64,000 bases of DNA from Symbiodinium natans (GCA_905221605.1 CAJNDS010000540.1:33501-97500), one strand, 5' to 3'; positions 12,205 to 23,920 are shown, numbered from the stretch's first letter. The notes: a model not told the origin generated them from the sequence alone. Made by a program: numbers and translations.

Positions 12205-12241
12205 CCCGGGCCTCCTGGGCCGTCATGTCCTTTGCCTGCTC
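12205..12241 (-). CDS. Candidate micro-exon with GTTTAGGG donor
   Basis: Acceptor GTCCCAG|GAG, donor CGGG|GTTTAGGG; reads EQAKDMTAQEAR. CCCTAAA left, TTTAGGG right. Confidence 0.45.
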
Positions 12242-12308
12242 CTGGGACCACATGAATTGTTGGGATCAGCGTTTTCTAGAGTTTGGGGTTTAGGGTTTAG
12301 CTTAGCCA

Positions 12309-12439
12309 TATTCAACATACCCCTTAAGGGCATACCCTGAAAAGACATCATTGGGTATGGTGAAAAACCCTTCCTTATGTTCTCCTTTTAGAGGTTAAGT
12401 AATTGAGGGGGGTACGGGCTTGGGGGGTATGTTGAAATA
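12309..12439. mobile_element. MITE-like inverted-repeat element
   Basis: Termini TTCAACATACCCC and GGGGTATGTTGAA form an inverted repeat with TA on each side. About 127 bp and no coding capacity. Confidence 0.5.
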
Positions 12440-12668
12440 ACTCTCAGATCGTTGCCCTCTACTACTGATTCAGCTCTATGGCTCCGAAGTCAAACCCTGA
12501 ATCCTAACACTGGAACACTCAACACTAGATTGAAAAAGTACCTACTCTGATTTGGGGTACCTGGACCCCAAACACGATACCCTAAACCCCAGAACCCTAA
12601 ACCCTAAACCCTAAACCCTAAACCCTAAACCCTAAACCCTAAACCCTGAACCCCCTTTTGGGAGGTTC

Positions 12669-12735
12669 ATTCAAGGTCCAGGGCTCCTCCGTGGGACGGA
12701 AGCCGCAGAGCTTGCAGGCGCCCTGCACGCAGGGC
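12669..12735 (-). CDS. Candidate exon with Cys-pair motif
   Basis: Acceptor TCCCAG|G; reads PCVQGACKLCGFRPTEEPWT then LN with highly GC-rich third positions; possible donor AAT|GAACCT (GA). C-x2-C (CKLC) followed by GF may be half of a zinc site. A similar C-x-LCGF-x-P motif occurs at 2429-2505. Confidence 0.55.
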
Positions 12736-12739
12736 CTGG

Positions 12740-14690
12740 GAGTTTGAAGGGTTTAGGCTTTCGGGTCTAGGGTTTAGGGTTTAGGGTTTAGGGTTTAGGG
12801 TTTAGGGTTAGGGTTTAGGGGGGTGGCGGGGATTAGTGCTTGGGGCGCAGGGGATTACGGTGAGAGGGATCTTAGGGGCTTGGGGGTTTGGGGCTTTCGG
12901 AGGTAATAGGGCTTTTGGAGGGTGTTAGGGGTTTAGGGGGTTGAGGGTGTTAGGGTTTAGGGTGCAGATGAACTCTGTGAGAGGAGATGTCTGCTTGCCG
13001 CCAGCATTGCCCTCGAACCCTTGAAACCATGAAGCCCGCCCAATCGAGTGGCTTCTGGCTGCCACTTGCCGATTCGAGGAAGATCTCGCCTTTGCTGCAG
13101 CCTTCGTCTTTCGTTCGGTGAAGGGCCGTGAAGGGTGGAGTGCTTTTCGGGTTTCATATGGATCGAGGGTGACGAGTTGCAGGTTTGAGCCCAAAGAAAA
13201 ACCCCCTAGACTCCAACCACTGAAATCTAGGGCATCTCGGGAATGTTTTGAGCAGGAGGGGGCGGGGGGCCGGGGGGGCGGGGGGGGTGCTGAGACATAT
13301 CGCGAGTCTGCAAACGACATCGTGATTGGCAAGCACACAAGCATCAACATCTCGCATCTTCTTTGGCTCACTAGGTTCGTAACACACCCGACCCCCCAAA
13401 CCTCAGAATACAGTAGTGCTTGGTTCGCGATCCTCAGTCCGTAAGCCCGAAACCACGAAACCCTAACCCCCCCTACCAGCCTAGGCAGCGGAAGCCACGT
13501 ACAGGATCCATCGCCTTGTCCAGGCGATTAACAAAGATGGCGGTTGAGGGCAATCGTGACCACGAAAGGCTTGGGGTTAAGTTGAGGGCTTAGGGCTTAG
13601 GGCTCAGGGCTCAGGGCTTAGGGCATAGGGCGGCTTAGGGCATAGGGCATAGGGCTTAGGGTTTAGGGTCTAGGGTTCAGGGCGTGTAACAAGGCCCAGC
13701 GTATCACCAAGACATGCCCTGAACATGTCAAGGCTCTTGGGTCTGGGGTTGCAAACACCTCTGGGGCGAACATGCAGCCCCGCTCCCCCGAAGCGCTACA
13801 ACTTCCCAAGCCATGAACCGACCACTCAATCCCAAAGAAGCTTCCCACGCGGACTCTCCAGGCAAATCTCAAGCAGCGCACCCAAAACCCACCTCACCCG
13901 CAACCCTGAATAAACCCTGTAAACCTAAACCCCTAAACCCTACCCCCCCTCCCCCCCCCCCCAACCAAAAGGAACGAACGAAGCCTGCTAAACCTTATAA
14001 ACCTTGGACCGATGTTGTCTCCAACATACCAAAGCCCTCCGAGTAGGAACAGCCCTCCGCGACCCTGAGCGGAGACTCTAGCTAGGGCCTCTGGAGGTTT
14101 ATGGGGTTTGGAGGGTTTATGGGTTAGATGTGGTTTATAGGTTTTTAGAGGGCTTTTGAAGGCTTATAGGGTTTTAGTTAGGGTTTATAGGGTATATGTG
14201 GTCTATAGGGTTTTACAGGGCTTTTGAAGGTTTAGGGCTTCGTCAGGGCTTAGACCCAGAGGTTCAGGGTTTCCACCCCGTGAGCCTCCGAGCAGGTAGT
14301 GCAGTTGCACAGGAAATGCTTTGTCGCCTGGGGCAGGACAGCCGAGAAAAAAAGAAACCGTTACTCTGTTTGAGGATTAGGGTTCGGGGGTAGGGTTTAG
14401 GGTTTAGGGTTTAGGGTTTAGGGTTTAGGGTTTAGGGTTTGGGGTTTAGTGTTTAGGGTTTAGGGTTTAGGGTTTAGGGTTTGGGGTTTGGTTTGGGGTT
14501 TGGGGTTTGGGGTTTGGGGTTTGGGGTTTGGGGTTTGGGGTTTAGGGGTTTAGGGGTTTAGGGGTTTAGGGGTTCAGGAATCCAAACCTAAACTGTTTGG
14601 AGTGTCGGGACCAAGCTGCAGTGCTTAGCTCGGATGAGAGTGTTAGGTGAGAAAGCAACATCGGAGTACTAGACTGCATTAGATTCTGTC
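12740..14690. other. Stretch without assignable gene
   Basis: TTTAGGG patches at 12770-12815 and from 14392; unique DNA at 12960-13480 is open on both strands but shows no recognisable domain. A TTAGGGC-like run lies at 13580-13665. Poly(C) near 13945. Confidence 0.5.
14392..14572. repeat. TTTAGGG / TTTGGGG / TTTAGGGG array
   Basis: Seven-base units grade into TTTGGGG and then TTTAGGGG. Confidence 0.9.
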
Positions 14691-14772
14691 ACCCTAAACC
14701 CTACACCCTGAACTCCTAAACCCTAAACCCTAAACCCTATAAACCCTAAACCCATGCTGAAACCCTGAACTC

Positions 14773-14872
14773 CTGATCGCAACATGCGCGGGCGAACTGC
14801 GGCCTCCAACTGCGCCCGGCGACTGGCAGTGGATTCGAGGAGGCTTTCTTCGGCCAGGTACGACCTCTCGGA
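14773..14872 (-). CDS. Candidate exon, helical
   Basis: Acceptor CACAAG|TCC; 33 codons including SYLAEESLLESTASRRAQLE; probable donor CAG|GAGTTC (GA). CCCTAAA left, TTTAGGG right. Coiled-coil-like, function unknown. Confidence 0.6.
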
Positions 14873-14904
14873 CTTGTGGGTTCTTTTTGCTGGGTTTGAG
14901 GGCT

Positions 14905-16240
14905 TGGGGTTTAGGGTTTAGGGTTTAGGGGTTTAGGGGTTTAGGGGTTTAGGGGTTTAGGGGTTTAGGGGTTTAGGGGTTTAGGGGTTTAGGGGTTTAG
15001 GGATCTAGGGAGGACTGTTGGGGTGTTTGTTGGGGGTTTCTGTTTGCTGGGTGTGAGGGCTTGGGGTTTAGGGTTTGGGGGTTTAGGGGTTTAGGGAGGA
15101 CATTTGGGTTTTAAGGGGGCTTCTTCTTGTTGGGTTTGAGGGCTTGTGGTTTCGGGGTCAGGGTTTAGGGTTTGGGGGTCTGGAGGGTTTAGGGGTTTGG
15201 GGATCCAGGGATTTAGTTTAGGGCTTTTTACCGGGTTTTAGGGTTTGGGGTTTAGGGTTAAGGGTTGGCCCCCTAGAAAGGCTGATCTAATCCCGGAGCT
15301 ATAGAGCCACATGCAATTGCAACGCAGCCCGACACGTACGGTGAGGAAAGAAAACGACCCTGTTCCAGGCTTCGGGGATTTGGGGTTTAGGGTCTTGAGG
15401 GTTAGGAGTTTAGGGGTTTAAGGGTTTAGGGTCTTAAGGGTTAAGGGTTTAGGGAGTGCAAGGGTTTGGTGGCTTGGAGCTTAGGTTTCTAAGGCTTTTA
15501 GGCTCTGAGGCGCCTCGAAACTCGCAAGCGGAAGTCTTCAGAAGGTAAAGCCGCCCAAGAAGTTCACAGTCTTGGGCTTAGGGTTTGGGGTGTAGGGTTT
15601 CGGGTTTAGGGCTTAGGGTTTGGGGTGTAGGGTTTAGGGCTAAGGGCTTAAGGTTTAGGGTTTAAGGCTTAGGGCCTGGGGCTTCCCCACAACTAAGGTT
15701 GGCCTGATTCTTGCGGACCGGTGGCACGGTGATCTCCTCACCCCTGGGAATGTCTCGCCTCACAGTTCAGCGTGAATGGAATGGAGCGAAACGGCAGGAG
15801 GGTTTAAGGTTTAAGGTGCAAGGGCCGCTGATTTGTGTGTGTGTTCACCCGTGTGCTGATGCACGTTTCATGGCCCCCTTCAGCGAAACTTGCGACGTAT
15901 TGCTTCTTCTGGTACATTCTGTACAGTTGAGCCGCCTTGCACGCATCACGAAAGAGTCGCCCTCGTAGTGCCACATGCCTGGGCTTGCGGAGTTGAACCT
16001 TTGCTCTGGCTCCAGAGGTAGTGTACCTAGGGTCTAGCCAGCATTGAACCGGATGTTCGCCTGAGCTGTCAGCAGAATGAAGGAGCTAGCAGGCATCCCA
16101 AAGAAGATCTCAGGGCTCTGAGCTCTTACGAGGCGCCCTGCCCATGACCATCTGCACGGCACGTATAAAGAAGCTCAGATCGTTTAATTTTGGGGGAGGC
16201 ACTTACATCTCCCTGAAACCTGTCTCCTTCTAATAGCAAT
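14905..16240. other. TTTAGGG-type repeats and unique DNA, no confident gene
   Basis: TTTAGGGG array at 14925-15002, repeated degenerate TTTAGGG patches to 15680, then unique DNA. A short plus-strand exon-like piece (ALRRLETRKRKSSE, ending G|GTAAAG near 15538) is possible but isolated. Confidence 0.45.
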
Positions 16241-16519
16241 CTTTGGCTACTGCTGAATTGCTAATATTGCTGTGCAGGTTAACAGAATGTAACGTACAGC
16301 CCTTACGGGCTCAACTTAACGGAACGCTAACGCATGTACTCTCGCGAGACGCAGACGCGTACCCATCCGTCTACGCCGTAGGATGCTGCTGCCAAGATGA
16401 GGCAGAGGGCAGATCACCAACAATGTGACGGAGAGCACGTGCCCATAGACCCGCGAGCTTGTAAAAAAAACTGCCAATCTGCACAATTCTGCTCCAGAAC
16501 CCCAAAAAACAAACAGCAC

Positions 16520-16574
16520 CCAGCGGCAGTTCGGCCGGCAGTCGTGCGAGACGAAGGCCGGCAAAAAGAAGGTG
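16520..16574 (-). CDS. Candidate SET-domain exon
   Basis: Reads TFFLPAFVSHDCRPNCRW, donor TGG|GTGCTG, acceptor TTCAG|C. FVxHDCRPNC resembles the cofactor-binding NH-x-C-x-PNC motif of SET lysine methyltransferases, closest to the SUV4-20 type, though Asn is replaced by Ser. Flanking SET motifs were not found, so this is a single-motif call. The region is repeat-poor. Confidence 0.5.
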
Positions 16575-17473
16575 CTGAACCCCACGGGCTCCTTGCGCTG
16601 TGAGGCGCTTTGGGGCGTCTCGGTTGTATAGGGAGGATCCCCATGATGCCCGAGTTTAACGAGTTGAGTGTTCTCGGGAAAAGTAAAAATCTTTCGTGGT
16701 TGAGGAACTTCCGGCCAGTTCTCCTCGCTGTGCTCAAAGCAGTTGAGCAGCCACCTGAGCGCGGAGTGAGTTGTGGGGCTTGGCGGTTTCAAAGGTTCAG
16801 AGGTTCAGGCCTTAGGTGGGCTCCCTACTCCTGACTTAGATCGTCAACAGGGACTCGGGACTCGGTTCCTTCTGGACAGAAGTTGCTGGGCTTGCTTTCC
16901 CCCCCCCACCCACCCCCAACCAAACCCGTGAAAATCCTGGGATCGGAGGCATCCTAAAGAGCACGACACCAGACCTCTACTGAACAGGGCTTGGGGTTTT
17001 GCCTAGGAGCTCATGAGGGATCAAGGATGCCACGCCCTAAACGATGCTACAGGGCCTCTTGCTTTTAAGCGTCATTGCCACACTGCTTTAAAACCCATCC
17101 CAGGCACACAGCCAACAGGCTCTCCAGCTTCAGGCCCAATGCAGCCTGCTGGGCTCTCGGCATGCTTGGGGGTGCTTTTGGGGGTGTAGGGTTTAAGGTG
17201 CAGGCTGCGCTGCTGGCGCCCTCAACTCCAGGGTAGCTACAAACAAGGGCTTCGGGTGGAGAAGGGCTCGACTAGAGGAAAATAAACATGGCAAGCACTT
17301 TGGCATTGCGATTCTTTCAGGTGGCTCAAAACTTGTGAGCGCACAACGAGGTTCTTGGGGCGTACCTTTGGCATGTTGGGAGAAGAAAAAAACCCCAAAC
17401 CCTCAGAAACCCCAAACCCTAAACCCTAAACCCTAAACCCCAAACCCTAAAACCCCACACCCTGACTCTCAAC

Positions 17474-17543
17474 CTGAATGTGCCGGTGCCTTTGCTGCGA
17501 CGGACAGCCCTGGCCAAAACTCCTCGACGATGGCCTGGCAGTC
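17474..17543 (-). CDS. Candidate exon
   Basis: Acceptor CCAAAG|GAC, donor CAG|GTTGAG; 23 codons starting DCQAIVEEFWPGLSVAAKAP. CCCTAAA left, TTTAGGG right. Function unknown. Confidence 0.6.
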
Positions 17544-17580
17544 CTTTGGAGGGATTTTGTGAGGGGTTTAGGGTTCAGGA

Positions 17581-17683
17581 TTGGGATGCTCCCCCCTTAT
17601 ACTAACAGCCCTTTTTGGGGATTGTAATAGGGGGGTACTGTCATCCCTATGAAGGACGGCTGGTATAAGGGGGAACATCCCAA
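17581..17683. mobile_element. MITE family 1, copy 1
   Basis: Inverted termini: TTGGGATGCTCCCCCCTTAT on the left; the right end is the complement of TTGGGATGTTCCCCCTTATA. A relative lies at 62333-62457. Confidence 0.7.
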
Positions 17684-17819
17684 GCTCAGGTTGGTTTACT
17701 TGTTTTTTTTCGGGCTTGGGTCTGAAGAGTTCTGAAGGGCTTCTAGGGTTCATGAGACCCCCTTCAATGAGGGCAGGTCGGCTGTAGGCCTCAGAGTTGG
17801 ACTGTATTCTTGGGTTTAA

Positions 17820-19560
17820 GGTTTAGGGTTTAGGGGTCAGGGTTTAGGGTTTGGGGTCCCTAAACCGTAAACCCTAAACCCTGAACCCTGAACCCTAAAC
17901 CCTAAACCCTAAACCCTAAACCCTCAACCCTAATTCAGGGTTTAGGGTCAGGGCTCCGAGACTTTTCGCAGAATACTTCGAGATAAACAGCTCGAAGCCC
18001 TGGGCTTGCCACTTGCCAAAGCCAAAACCCGCAGCCCGAAACCTGAACCCAAAACCCGAAGCCTCAAACCTGTTTAGGGTTTAGGGTGTAGGGTGTAGGG
18101 TTTAGGGTTTAGGGTTCAACCCGAAACATTCCAAAAAACTCGACCTCAAACCCTTAACCCTCCGAAAAACCCACCCCGGCCCTAACCCCAAGCCCTCAAC
18201 CCTCAACCCGGTTCGCCTCGGATGGCATTTGAGGCTGAGGGTGGAAAAGCATGAGCAAACCTGGTGCTTTAGGGGCTTTAAGAGTTTAGTATTATCGGGT
18301 TTCAGGGTTCTGGGGATACAGCGGGTTTAGGTTTTAGGGCTTCAGGGCTTCAGGGCTTTAGGGGTTACAGCGGCTATAGGGTTTCAGAATTTTTAGGGTT
18401 CCTGGGTTACAAGGGTTTGAGGGTTCTCGGGGGTTTTGGGGTTGTGGCATTTAGGGCTTTAGGGTTTGGGGTTAGAAGCAAAGTGCGGGTTCCGGGAGCA
18501 AGTGCCCGAGTCCAGGCCCCGAACTAGAACAGCCCTCGAACCCCAAATCCTGAACCCTAAGCCCTACACCCCTAATGCCTAGCCCCTCAACCCCAAATCC
18601 ATCAACCCCCAAACCCACAACCCCCCCCCCCCCCAAAAAAAAAAAAAAAAACAAAAAAAAAACAAAAACAACAAACAAAAACCAAACAGCACCAACAAAA
18701 AGCAAACACCCCCCCCCCCCAAAAAAAAAAAAAAAAAACACCCCGCACAAAATAAGAAACACCCAACACCCCCCCTCCCCAACCCCCCCCCAAAAAAAAA
18801 AAACCAAACAATATAATCAGCAACAAAAAAAACCACCAAAATCTCCACAACCCTGAACCATACCCTCCAACCCCTCAAACCCTAAACCTTACCCCCCCCC
18901 CCCAAAAAAAAAAAAAAAAACTCAGACCCCACTACGTTGAGCCCGCGGACGCTGCTGCCGCTCGGCATCGACCGGTACAAGGGAGGCCGTGCAACCGGCG
19001 CAGTCTGGCCCTGACGTCACGGGTTTCAGGGTTTCTTGTTTGTGTTTTTCTATTTGTGTGTGTGTGTGTGTGTTTATGTTTTGTGTTTTTGTTGTTCTTT
19101 TGGTTCAGTTTGGTTTTGGAGGGATTTGTTGAGGAGTTTTCTTGAGGCTTTAAGGGTTCTTCGGTTTGTTGCCAAAGGTCTTTTAAAAGTTTGTTAAGGC
19201 GTCTCAGGGTTTTACAAGAATGTTGAAACGATTCTGCCGGTTTAGGGCTTTAGGGTTGAGGGTCGAAACTCCTGGAGTCCTATACTCACTGGCAGCTGAG
19301 GCTCAAGGTTGCGGAAGAAGGTCCCATACCCCTCACGCTATTTGGGGCGCCACTCGTACCCCCAACGCAGAACATGGTCCAATACCAGGAGTACTTGGTA
19401 GACTCAAGGAGCCAACCCTGAATCCTATACCCTTACCTGTACCTCCAAAAGCACGCAACAATAAAAAGAGCACAACCCATACAGAGGCCCAGCCCTTTAA
19501 ATTGACTTGGAGTTTAGGGAGGAGCTTTGGCGGAATTCGGAGATTGTACTAAATGAGCAA
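17820..19560. other. Repeats and A/C-rich DNA, no confident gene
   Basis: Mixed CCCTAAA/TTTAGGG to 18200, degenerate TTTAGGG to 18475, then C- and A-run DNA (18605-18920). An island at 18940-19015 is open on both strands (plus: RTLLPLGIDRYKGGRATGAV). A GT microsatellite at about 19055-19072. Confidence 0.5.
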
Positions 19561-19580
19561 TTCTTCGAACCTCCGATCTA

Positions 19581-21540
19581 CTGCGCCAGGACGAAAGTTC
19601 GTCGCATCGGGCACTTATGCCAGCATGTGCGTGCAAACCCCCCACCCCCATAGACTCCTCCACCAGATGTGCCTCTGGGGCGCGGAGGATTTAAAGTCCT
19701 CCGTCGGAACAAAAAAGTAATATATGTTTAAAACAGCGCGCAAATTCCTCCGCTGGCCAGGCCACAGAAAATGCACTTCCGCGTACTCCGCGTCCTCCAC
19801 TAACGCAAGATATGCAAGTGCGACAAAACTTTCTTCCTCCTGATGCTCCCACCCCACTCAACATGAATAGGGACCCGTGCAAATTTCCTGCAAGGCAACA
19901 TTTCCGTGTCCCTGGCCTGCCTTGGAAACACTCAACGTGAGAGTTTCACACGGACGTGCCTTGCCGAACTATCGGTCTTGGAGTTCAATGAGCAGCACCC
20001 CACTCAACATGAATAGGGACCCGTGCAAATTTCCTGCGAGGCAACATTTCCGTGTCCCTGGCCTGCCTTGGAAACACTCAACATGAGAGTTTCACACGGA
20101 CGTGCCTTGCCGAACTATCGGTCTTGGAGTTCATGCTGCTCCCACCCCACTCAACATGAATAGGGACCCTTGCAAATTTCCTGCAAGCCAACATTTCCGT
20201 GTCCCTGGCCTGCCTTGGAAACACTCAACATGAGAGTTTCACACGGACGTGCCTTGCCGAACTATCGGTCTTGGAGTTCATGCTGCTCCCACCCCGCTCA
20301 ACATAAATAGGGACCCGTGCGAATTTCCTGCAAGGCAACATTTCCGTGTCCCTGGCCTGCCTTGGAAACACTCAACATGAGAGTTTCACACGGACGTGCC
20401 TTGCCGAACTATCGGTCTTGGAGTTCATGCTGCGCCAGGACGAAAGTTCGTCGCATCGGGCACTTATGCCAGCATGTACGTGCAAACCCCCCACCCCCAT
20501 AGACTCCTCCACCAGATGTGCCTCTGGGGCGCGGAGGATTTAAAGTCCTCCGTCGGAACAAAAAAGTAATATATGTTTAAAACAGCGCGCAAATTCCTCC
20601 GCTGGCCAGGCCACAGAAAATGCACTTCCGCGTACTCCGCGTCCTCCACTAACGCAAGATATGCAAGTGCGACAAAACTTTCTTCCTCCTGATGCTCCCA
20701 CCCCACTCAACATGAATAGGGACCCGTGCAAATTTCCTGCAAGGCAACATTTCCGTGTCCCTGGCCTGCCTTGGAAACACTCAACGTGAGAGTTTCACAC
20801 GGACGTGCCTTGCCGAACTATCGGTCTTGGAGTTCATGAGCAGCACCCCACTCAACATGAATAGGGACCCGTGCAAATTTCCTGCGAGGCAACATTTCCG
20901 TGTCCCTGGCCTGCCTTGGAAACACTCAACATGAGAGTTTCACACGGACGTGCCTTGCCGAACTATCGGTCTTGGAGTTCATGAGCAGCACCCCACTCAA
21001 CATGAATAGGGACCCGTGCAAATTTCCTGCAAGGCAACATTTCCGTGTCCCTGGCCTGCCTTGGAAACACTCAACATGAGAGTTTCACACGGACGTGCCT
21101 TGCCGAACTATCGGTCTTGGAGTTCATGCTGCTCCCACCCCGCTCAACATAAATAGGGACCCGTGCAAATTTCCTGCAAGGCAACATTTCCGTGTCCCTG
21201 GCCTGCCTTGGAAACACTCAACATGAGAGTTTCACACGGACGTGCCTTGCCGAACTATCGATCTTGGAGTTCATGCTGCGCCAGGACGAAAGTTCGTCGC
21301 ATCGGGCACTTATGCCAGCATGTGCGTGCAAACCCCCCACCCCCATAGACTCCTCCACCAGATGTGCCTCTGGGGCGCGGAGGATTTAAAGTCCTCCGTC
21401 GGAACAAAAAAGTAATATATGTTTAAAACAGCGCGCAAATTCCTCCGCTGGCCAGGCCACAGAAAATGCACTTCCGCGTACTCCGCGTCCTCCACTAACG
21501 CAAGATATGCAAGTGCGACAAAACTTTCTTCCTCCTGATG
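19581..21540. repeat. Higher-order satellite: three A modules, eight B modules
   Basis: Module A (about 265 bp, starting CTGCGCCAGGACG) occurs at 19581, 20430 and 21276, spaced 849 and 846 bp. Between A copies are four B modules each of 145-147 bp, marked by ACATGAATAGGGACC or the variant ACATAAATAGGGACC. The array is A-B4-A-B4-A and copies are nearly identical. A holds a near-palindrome around GGATTTAAAGTCC. Open frames here are by-products of the repetition. Confidence 0.95.
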
Positions 21541-22011
21541 TAGTACACCTTTCTTGCTTCAGGGTTGTGGGTCTAGGGTTTCAGGGCGTAGAGTCAGGGT
21601 TTTGGGACTGAAGATCGAGTGGTTTAGGGTGGAGGGTATAGGGTGGGAGGGTTTGAAGCTTAGGGCTTCGACCAAAAAATCTAGGCGCAGTGATACTTTA
21701 AAGTGGCTGACTGGTCTGTGCTTTTACGATGGTGTCGCGATCGTATCTTAGTAGCCGCACTTTCATGATACGGTTGAGTATACTGGGTACATGGCTCAAA
21801 CCCAAGTGAGTGTTTCTGACATTATACAGACCAACCTACTACTCTCATCCATCTTGTAGGAACCCTCGAAAAAGGGTATCACTTGTTTTCAGCAACCCCT
21901 CCCCCACCCTCACCCTAAACCCTAAACCCTAAACCCTAAACCCTAAACCCTAAACCCTAAACCCTAAACCCTAAACCCGAAGCCCTAAACCTAAATCCAT
22001 TGGCCCTGAAC

Positions 22012-22077
22012 CGTGCTGGAGGCCTGCGAGCGAATTCAAAGCCGCCCAGTACCTGCCAAGCTGTGATGTGGTGGCTT
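22012..22077 (-). CDS. Candidate exon
   Basis: Acceptor CCGTAG|AA, donor CACG|GTTCAG; reads ATTSQLGRYWAALNSLAGLQ then H. CCCTAAA array left (21910-21985), TTTAGGG right (22084-22130). Confidence 0.55.
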
Positions 22078-22608
22078 CTACGGGGTTTAGGGTTTAGGGT
22101 TTAGGGTTTAGGGTTTAGGGTTTAGGGCTTAGGGGGTATATCTAGGAATCTAGGGCTAGTAAAGCGGGGTGTGTTATGAATTTGCATTCTTCCCGAATAC
22201 ATGCTATGGTTAGGTCCTTCTAAGGCTACTGAACTCGTTTGCGGCTCGGGGCTCAATTAGGGGTTCAGGGTTTAAGGGTTAAGGATTTAGGGTTCGGGGT
22301 TTCAGCCCTTAAGAGAGTTCTCTACTCCCCCCAAACCGGGGACGTGAGCGTAAGTCCTACAAGAGCCGTAAGTTCGCGGCCAGAAGCCCACACAAAAAAG
22401 TACTCGCTCCTCGAAAAGGAGCTTGTAGGGATTAGGGGTTCAGGGGTTCAGAGGCTTGGGCTTTGCTAAGCTTTTCGTTTTTGGGAGGCTCAGTTCTGCA
22501 GGTCTACCGGCCTTGGAATTTGGGGATGAAATTCCTGAAAGCTTCGGTAAAAGGTTTGCGGCCTAAACCCTAAACCGCCCCCCCCCACCCCCCCCCCCCC
22601 CGAGGCGC

Positions 22609-22673
22609 CACAAAGGAGCGTGGACGAAGCCCTTCAGCTTCGCCAGGCGCTTCAGCTGAACAAAGGCGGGGTC
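22609..22673 (-). CDS. Candidate exon
   Basis: Acceptor CCTGAG|GAC, donor GTG|GCGCCT (GC); reads DPAFVQLKRLAKLKGFVHAP then L. Flanked by poly(C) blocks on both sides on the plus strand. Confidence 0.55.
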
Positions 22674-22737
22674 CTCAGGCAGCTTCTCTCAAAAACCAAA
22701 AACCCAAGCTTGGGACCTCTCCCCACCTCCCCCGACC

Positions 22738-22738
<1 letters not shown>

Positions 22739-22785
<47 letters not shown>
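22739..22785. repeat. Poly(C) tract, about 47 C
   Basis: Uninterrupted C run in the intron upstream of the 22609-22673 exon (minus sense poly(G)). Confidence 0.95.
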
Positions 22786-22787
<2 letters not shown>

Positions 22788-23159
22788 AAAAAAGGAAGCA
22801 AACCAAGGCCCTGAGTCCCGACACTTTTTGGAGCGGCCCTCTTTTTTGCTTCAGGACTCTGGTCCTTGAACTGGCGACCGATCCCATGGACGACCCTCAG
22901 AGCCACACCACCCACTCCTCCTAAACCCTAAACCCAAAACCCGAGACCCTCAACCCTAAACTCTCCACAGAAGTACCATGACAGCACCTAAACCTCCAAA
23001 CCAAACCCTTGAGCCCAAAAACCCAAGCCCTTAAGTCCTGAACGACAAAAGGAACATGCTACCCCAACGTTTTAAGCCTTAAGGGATTGCAGCTTGAAAG
23101 GTTTAGGGTCTAAAGACTACCCCAAGCCCTACCCTGATCCCTATCAACCCTAAACTCCC

Positions 23160-23395
23160 TAAACTCGCTCAACCCCCTAAACCCCCTAAACTCCCTAAAC
23201 CCTAAACCCCACACCCTAAACCCTAATCCCTAAACCCTATACCCTAAACCCTAAACCCTAAAGCCCTAAAACCCTAAAACCCTAAAACCCTAAAACCCTA
23301 AAACCCTAAAACCCTAAAACCCTAAAACCCTAACACCCTAAAACCCTAAAACCCTAAACCCCTAAACCCCAAAAACCCTAAACCCCCAAACCCGA
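23160..23395. repeat. CCCTAAA array with CCCTAAAA block
   Basis: Eight-base CCCTAAAA units dominate 23265-23350, flanked by seven-base units. Confidence 0.9.
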
Positions 23396-23417
23396 AACCC
23401 CCAGTTGCCCCTCGTTC

Positions 23418-23463
23418 CTTGGGGGACTCGGCCACCAGGTGGAGAGGAAGCTCCTCGAAGAGC
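23418..23463 (-). CDS. Candidate exon
   Basis: Acceptor CGTGAG|G, donor AAG|GAACGA (GA); reads LFEELPLHLVAESPK. CCCTAAA/CCCTAAAA arrays left, TTTAGGG right. Confidence 0.55.
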
Positions 23464-23920
23464 CTCACGTGGCGTTGAGAGATGTTTAGGGTTTTGGTGT
23501 TTGGGGTTTAGGGCTGGGGTTTAGGGGTGGGTTTACGGTGTAGGGTTTAGGGTTCAGGGTTTAGGGTTTAGGGTTTAGGGCTTTAAATCCCAAAGCCTCT
23601 CCTCAATCCAAAGCATCGCTCTAAAGGCCCTCAACCTCTGAATGACCTAAGCCCCTCTAAACCCTAGACATCCCCAACAAGCCCTAAACACCTTACACCT
23701 TAAGAAGCACACAAAGAGTGCTTCCGCATTTATTGTTCCCTTGGGTTTCAAAAATCACCAAACGAAAATCCTAAGCAAGGGCCTTAAACACCTAAACCCC
23801 TAAAACCCCGAACTAACGACCTAAAACCCTAAACCCCTACAACTTCAAACCTGAAAATCCCTCAGCCCCTAAACCCTAAACCCTAAACCCCAAACCCCAA
23901 ACCCTAAACCCTAAACCCTA

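Noticed and set aside
16316-16792. A 158-codon protein on minus
   Set aside because: Only the 16520-16574 portion looks coding; the remainder lacks third-position bias and crosses likely splice sites.
19615-21389. Recurrent 60-80 codon frames in the satellite
   Set aside because: The same frames repeat because the satellite repeats; no splice context and no similarity to known proteins.
19581-21540. CRISPR array
   Set aside because: The 145-147 bp modules are direct tandem copies with no short conserved repeat separated by unique spacers, and the genome is eukaryotic.
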